From Linum tenue (taxonomy: Eukaryota; Streptophyta; Magnoliopsida; Malpighiales; Linaceae): a stretch of 64,000 nucleotides of DNA. Numbering within the stretch: position 1 is the stretch's first letter; each line of letters begins with the position of its first letter. The notes beneath the pieces were generated by a model, which was given only the letters and a program-made list of their open reading frames with translations, searched no databases and was not told the DNA's origin. The position numbers and the translations under genes are program-made. The stretch covers positions 52,638,162 through 52,702,161 of the forward strand of contig CAMGYJ010000010.1 of the NCBI GenBank assembly GCA_946122785.1. Reading direction: 5' to 3'. Shown in pieces: positions 59,780-64,000 of this stretch.

Positions 59780-62493
59780 TTTATTCCGGGTCAATTTTTG
59801 GCAGATTCCAAAGGGGTACCATCACAGATTTCGGGCGATTTTTCCAAAATGCCATTTTCTTTCGATTCTTGAGGCTACAGATCACGGAATCAGGCCGTAG
59901 CTATTCTCCACCGATAATGAAGTCTATTGATCCTATTCTCCACGGATGATAAGTCCATTAAGCACCGATTTGTGCCAATTTATTTTCGGATGGCATTTTC
60001 GTAATTTATGGGCCGAACGAAAGGCCATTTTCTTTGGATTTTGAAATCTACAGGTCGCGGATTCTGCCTGAAGCTAAATTTCAACAATGATTAAGTCCAT
60101 TAAGCACCTATTTGGGTGGATTTATTCCTGGTTAATTTTTGGCAGATTCCAAAGGGGTACCATTACTGATTTCGGGCGATTTTTCCGAAAAATGCCATTT
60201 TCTTTCGATTCTTGAGGCTACAGATCACGGAATCAGCCCGCAGCTATTCTCCATCGATAATGAAGTCTATTGATCCTATTCTCCACGGATAACAAGTCCA
60301 TTAAGCACGGATTTGGGCTAATTTTTTCGGATGGCATTTTCGTAAATTATAGCGCGAACGAAAGGCCATTTTCTTTATATTTTGAAGGCTACATGTCACG
60401 GATTCGGCCTGAGGCTATTTTTCAACAATGATTAAGTCCATTAAGCACCTATTTGGGCGGATTTATTCCGGGTCAATTTTTGGCAAATTCCAAAGGGGTA
60501 CCATCATAGATTTCGGGCGATTTTTCTGAAAAGCCATTTTTAATGGATTCTGGCGGATACAGATCACGGAATCAGGCCGAGGCTAGTCTCCACCGACAAT
60601 GAAGTCTATTGATCCTATTCTCCACCGATGATAAGTCCATTAAGCAACGATTTAGGCAAATTTATTTTCGGATGGCATTTTCGTAATTTATGGGGCTCGA
60701 AAGGGCATTTTCTTTGGATTTTGAAGGCTACAGGTCACGGATTCGGCCTGAGGCTATTTTTCAACAATGATTAAGTCCATTAAGCATCGATTTGGGCGGA
60801 TTTATTCCGGGTAAATTTTTGGCAGATTCCAAAGGGGTACCATCACAGATTTTTGGCGATTTTTCAAAAATGTCATTTTCTTTCGATTCTTGAGGCTACA
60901 GATCACGGAATCAGCCCGCAGCTATTCTCCACCGATAATGAAGTCTATTGATCCTATTCTCCACGGATGATAAGTCCATTAAGCACCGATTTGGGTTAAT
61001 TTATTTTCGATGGCATTTTCGTAATTTATGGGCCGAACGAAAGGCCATTTTCTTTGGATTTTGAAAGCTACAGTTCGCGGATTCGGCCTGAAGCTATTTT
61101 CCAACAATGATTAAGTCCATTAAGCACCTATTTGGGCGGATTTATTACTGGTCAATTTTTGGCAGATTCCAAAGGGGTACCATCACAGATTTCGGGCGAT
61201 TTTTCCAAAATGCCATTTTCTTTCGATTCTTGAGGCTACAGATCACGGAATCGGGCCGTAGCTATTCTCCACCGATAATGAACTCTATTGATCCTATTCT
61301 CCATGGATGATAAGTCCATTAAGCACCGATTTGTGCCAATTTATTTTCGGATGGCATTTTCGTAATTTATGGGCCGAACGAAAGGCCATTTTCTTTGGAT
61401 TTTGAAATATGGCTAGGCATGAAGCCATATTTCAACAATGATTAAGTCCATTATGCACCTATTTGGACGGATTTATTCCTGGTTAATTTTTGGCAGATTC
61501 CAAAGGGGTACCATCTCTGATTTCGGGCGATTTTTCCGAAATGCCATTTTCATTGGATTCTTGAGGATACAGATCATGGAATCAGGCCGAGACTATTTTC
61601 CACCGACAATGAAGTCTATTGATCATATTCTCCACGGATGATAAGTCCATTAAGCACCGATTTGGGCCAATTTATTTTCGGATGGCGTTTTCGTAATATA
61701 TGGGCCGAACGAAAGGCCATTTTCTTTAGATTTTGATAGCTACAGGTCGCGGATTCGGCCTGAAGCTATTTTTCAACAATGATTAAGTCCATTAAGCACC
61801 TATTTGGGCGGATTTATTCCTGGTCAATTTTTGGCAGATTCCAAAGGGGTACCATGACTAATTTCGGGCGATTTTTCCGTAATGCCATTTTCATTGGATT
61901 CTTGAGGATACAAATCACGAAATCAGGCCGAGGCTATTCTCCACCGACAATGAAGTCTATTGATCCTATTCTCCACGGATGATAAGTCCATTAAGCACCG
62001 ATTTAGGCCAATTTATTTTCGAATGGCATTTTCGTAATTTATGGGGCGATGAAAGGCCATTTTCTTTGGATTTTGAAAGCTACTGGTCACGGATTCGAAC
62101 TGAGGCTATTCTTCAACGATGCTTAAGTTCATTAAGCACCGATTTGGGCGAATTTATTCCGGGTCAATTTTTGGCAGATTCCAAAGGGGTACCATCACAT
62201 CTTTCGGGCGATTTTTCCGAAATGCCATTTTTCTTTCGATTCTTGAGGCTACAGATCACGGAATCAGGCCGAGGCTACTCTCAATCGATAATGAAGTCTA
62301 TTGATCCTATTCTCCACGGATAACAAGTCCATTAAGCACCGATTTGGGCTAATTTATTTTCGGATGGCATTTTCGTAATTTATGGTGCGAACGAAAGGCC
62401 ATTTTCTTTGGATTTTGAAGGCTACATGTCACGGATTCGGCATGAGGCTATTTTTCAACAATGATTAAGTCCATTAAGCACCGATTTGGGAGG
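59780..62493 (+). repeat. Octamer block, copy 2 (2714 bp)
   Basis: A near-copy of 57066-59779. The A subunits at 60086, 60427, 60767, 61107, 61438, 61779 and 62119 correspond one to one. Differences I noticed include CACCTATTTGGGCGG for AACCTATTTGGGCGG at 60440, and one extra T near 62230 (CCATTTTTCTTTCG) that shifts the frame. The block is followed by a monomer with TTTCGTGCGATTTTTCC, absent from copy 1. Confidence 0.88.
61402..61435 (+). repeat. Perfect 13-bp inverted repeat with 8-nt loop, octamer copy 2
   Basis: The same arms and loop as at 58688, exactly 2714 bp downstream (arms 61402-61414 and 61423-61435). Both arms are unchanged, so the hairpin predates the octamer duplication. Confidence 0.9.
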
Positions 62494-64000
62494 ATTTATT
62501 CCGGGTCAATTTTTGGCAGATTCCAAAGGGGTACCATCACAGATTTCGTGCGATTTTTCCGAAATTCCATTTTCAATGGATTCTGGCGTATACAGATCAC
62601 GGAATCAGGCCGAGGCTAGTCTCCACCGACAATGAAGTCTATTGCTCCTATTCTCCACGTATGATAAGTCCATTAAGCAACGATTTAGGCCAATTTATTT
62701 TCTTATGGCATTTTCGTAATTTATGGGGCGACGAAAGGTCATTTTCTTTGGATTTTGAAGGTTGTCACGGATTCGGCCTGAGGCTATATTTCAACAATGA
62801 TTAGGTCCATTAAGCATCGATTTGGACTGATTTATTCCGCGTCAAATTTTTGGCAGATTCCAAAGGGGTACCATCACAGATTTCGTGCGATTTTTCCAAA
62901 ATGCCATTTTCTTTCGATTCTTGTGGCTACAGGTCACGGAATCAGGCCGTAGCTATTCTCCACCGATAATGAAGTCTATTGATCCTATTCTCCACGGATA
63001 ATAAATCCATTAAGCACCGATTTGGGCCAATTTATTTTCGGATGTCATTTTCGTAATATATGGGCCGAACGAAAGGCCATTTTCTTTAGATTTTGAAAGC
63101 AATAGGTCGCGGATTCGGCCTGAAGCTATTTTTCAACAATGATTAAGTCCATTAAGCACCTATTTGGGTGGATTTATTCTTGGTCAATTTTTGGCAGATT
63201 CCAAAGGGGTACCATCACTGATTTCGGGCGATTTTTCCGTAATGCCATTTTGATTGTATTCTTGAGGATACAGATCACGGAATCAGGCCGAGGCTATTCT
63301 CCACCGACAATGAAGTCTATTGATCCTATTCTCCACGGATGATAAGTCCATTAAGCACCGATTTGGGTCAATTTATTTTCGGATGGCATTTTCATAGTTT
63401 ATGGGCCGAACGAAAGGCCATTTTCTTTCGATTTTGAAAGCTACAGGTCGCGGATTCGGCCTGCGGCAATTTTTCAACAATGATTAAGTCCATTAAGCAC
63501 CTATTTGGGCGGATTAATTCCTGGTCAGTTTTTTGCAGATTCCAAAGGGGTACCATCACTAATTTCGGGCGATTTTTCCGAAATGCCATTTTCATTGGAT
63601 TCTTGAGGATACAGATCACGGAATCAGGCCGAGGCTATTCTCCACCGACAATGAAGTCTATTGTTCATATTCTCCACGGATGATAAGTCCATTAAGCACC
63701 GATTTGGGCCAATTTATTTTCAAATGGCATTTTCGTAATTTATGGGGCGACGAAAGGCCATTTTCTTTGGATTTTGAAAGCCACAAGTCACGGATTCGAC
63801 CTGAGGCTATTCTTCAACGATGCTTAAGTTCATTAAGCACCGATTTGGGCGAATTTATTCCGTGTCAATTTTTGGCAGATTCCAAAGGGGTACCATCACA
63901 CATTTCGGGCGATTTTTGCGAAATGCCATTTTCTTTCAATTTTTAAGGCTACAGATGACGGAATCAGGCCGAGGCTATTCTCCATCGATAACAAGTCCAC
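62494..64000 (+). repeat. Satellite monomers to the window edge
   Basis: A subunits start at 62461 (CTAG-like), 62799 (CATC), 63139 (CCTA), 63480 (CCTA) and 63820 (TTCA). In the B subunit near 62761 a few bases are lost (GAAGGTTGTCACGG). The array continues past the window, ending within a TTCA unit with TTTTGCGAAATGCC. Confidence 0.9.

Noticed and set aside
523..63946. Many forward reading frames of 60-118 residues, most reading MIKSIKHxFGRIYS and similar
   Set aside because: They recur once per satellite monomer, start and stop at the same points in A, are freely broken by indels in other copies, and overlap other frames of the same repeat (ISPLSTDLGQFIF from B). They are explained by repeat conservation, with no start context, domain or codon signal supporting a gene.
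1..64000. CRISPR-like array, because of regular repeats
   Set aside because: Repeats are 340 bp and contiguous, with no unique spacers. The Cassandra element shows a plant nuclear origin.
1..64000. Inversions or opposite-strand satellite blocks
   Set aside because: I looked for reverse-complement monomers; all recognisable monomers read on the plus strand.

Overview
This window is a plant nuclear tandem-repeat (satellite DNA) array. I found no credible protein-coding gene. About 63.0 of 64.0 kb consists of head-to-tail copies, all in the same orientation, of a monomer of about 340 bp; dividing array length by monomer length gives roughly 185 copies. Two stretches are not satellite: about 376 bp of unrelated DNA at 2009-2384, and a complete 632-bp Cassandra-type TRIM retrotransposon at 26531-27162. 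Cassandra elements (short retrotransposons with 5S rRNA-derived sequence in their LTRs) are known from vascular plants, so the host is a plant. I do not recognise the satellite family and cannot name the species.

Each monomer is itself a diverged dimer. Subunit A is about 200 bp and subunit B about 140 bp. They share the head (GATAAGTCCATTAAGCACCG-like) and the last 60 bp or so, but differ in the middle. Monomers fall into recognisable types that recur in order, so the array has higher-order repeat (HOR) structure. I name the types by diagnostic words in A: TTAC, AACC/CCTA, CATC, TTCA and CTAG.

Layout: 1-1223 mixed monomers; 1224-7110 a trimer HOR (TTAC, AACC, CATC; about 1.03 kb), interrupted by the foreign insert; 7.82-14.43 kb two copies of a 10-monomer block (about 3.39 kb); 14572-21702 three copies of a nine-monomer block, two of them internally deleted (9, 4 and 8 monomers); 21703-24332 mixed; 24333-26409 a dimer repeated three times (about 675 bp); 26531-27162 Cassandra; 27.2-30.6 kb mixed; 30.6-35.4 kb and much of the right half a tetramer CCTA, TTCA, CTAG, CATC (about 1.36 kb) with local amplifications: 681-bp dimer at 30.8-32.2 kb, 2029-bp hexamer at 44.7-48.8 kb, 679-bp dimer at 50.6-51.9 kb, 1015-bp trimer at 53.0-55.0 kb, and a very similar 2714-bp octamer at 57.06-62.46 kb.

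The array records its own mutation processes: amplification by unequal exchange in steps of 2, 3, 6, 8, 9 and 10 monomers; out-of-register exchange between A and B that leaves an A-A junction (about 30.28 kb) and a B-B junction (about 42.17 kb); microhomology deletions; short tandem duplications; and a perfect 13-bp hairpin created by deletion and then copied with the octamer. The many forward reading frames of about 67 residues are by-products of the conserved monomer and are not annotated as genes.
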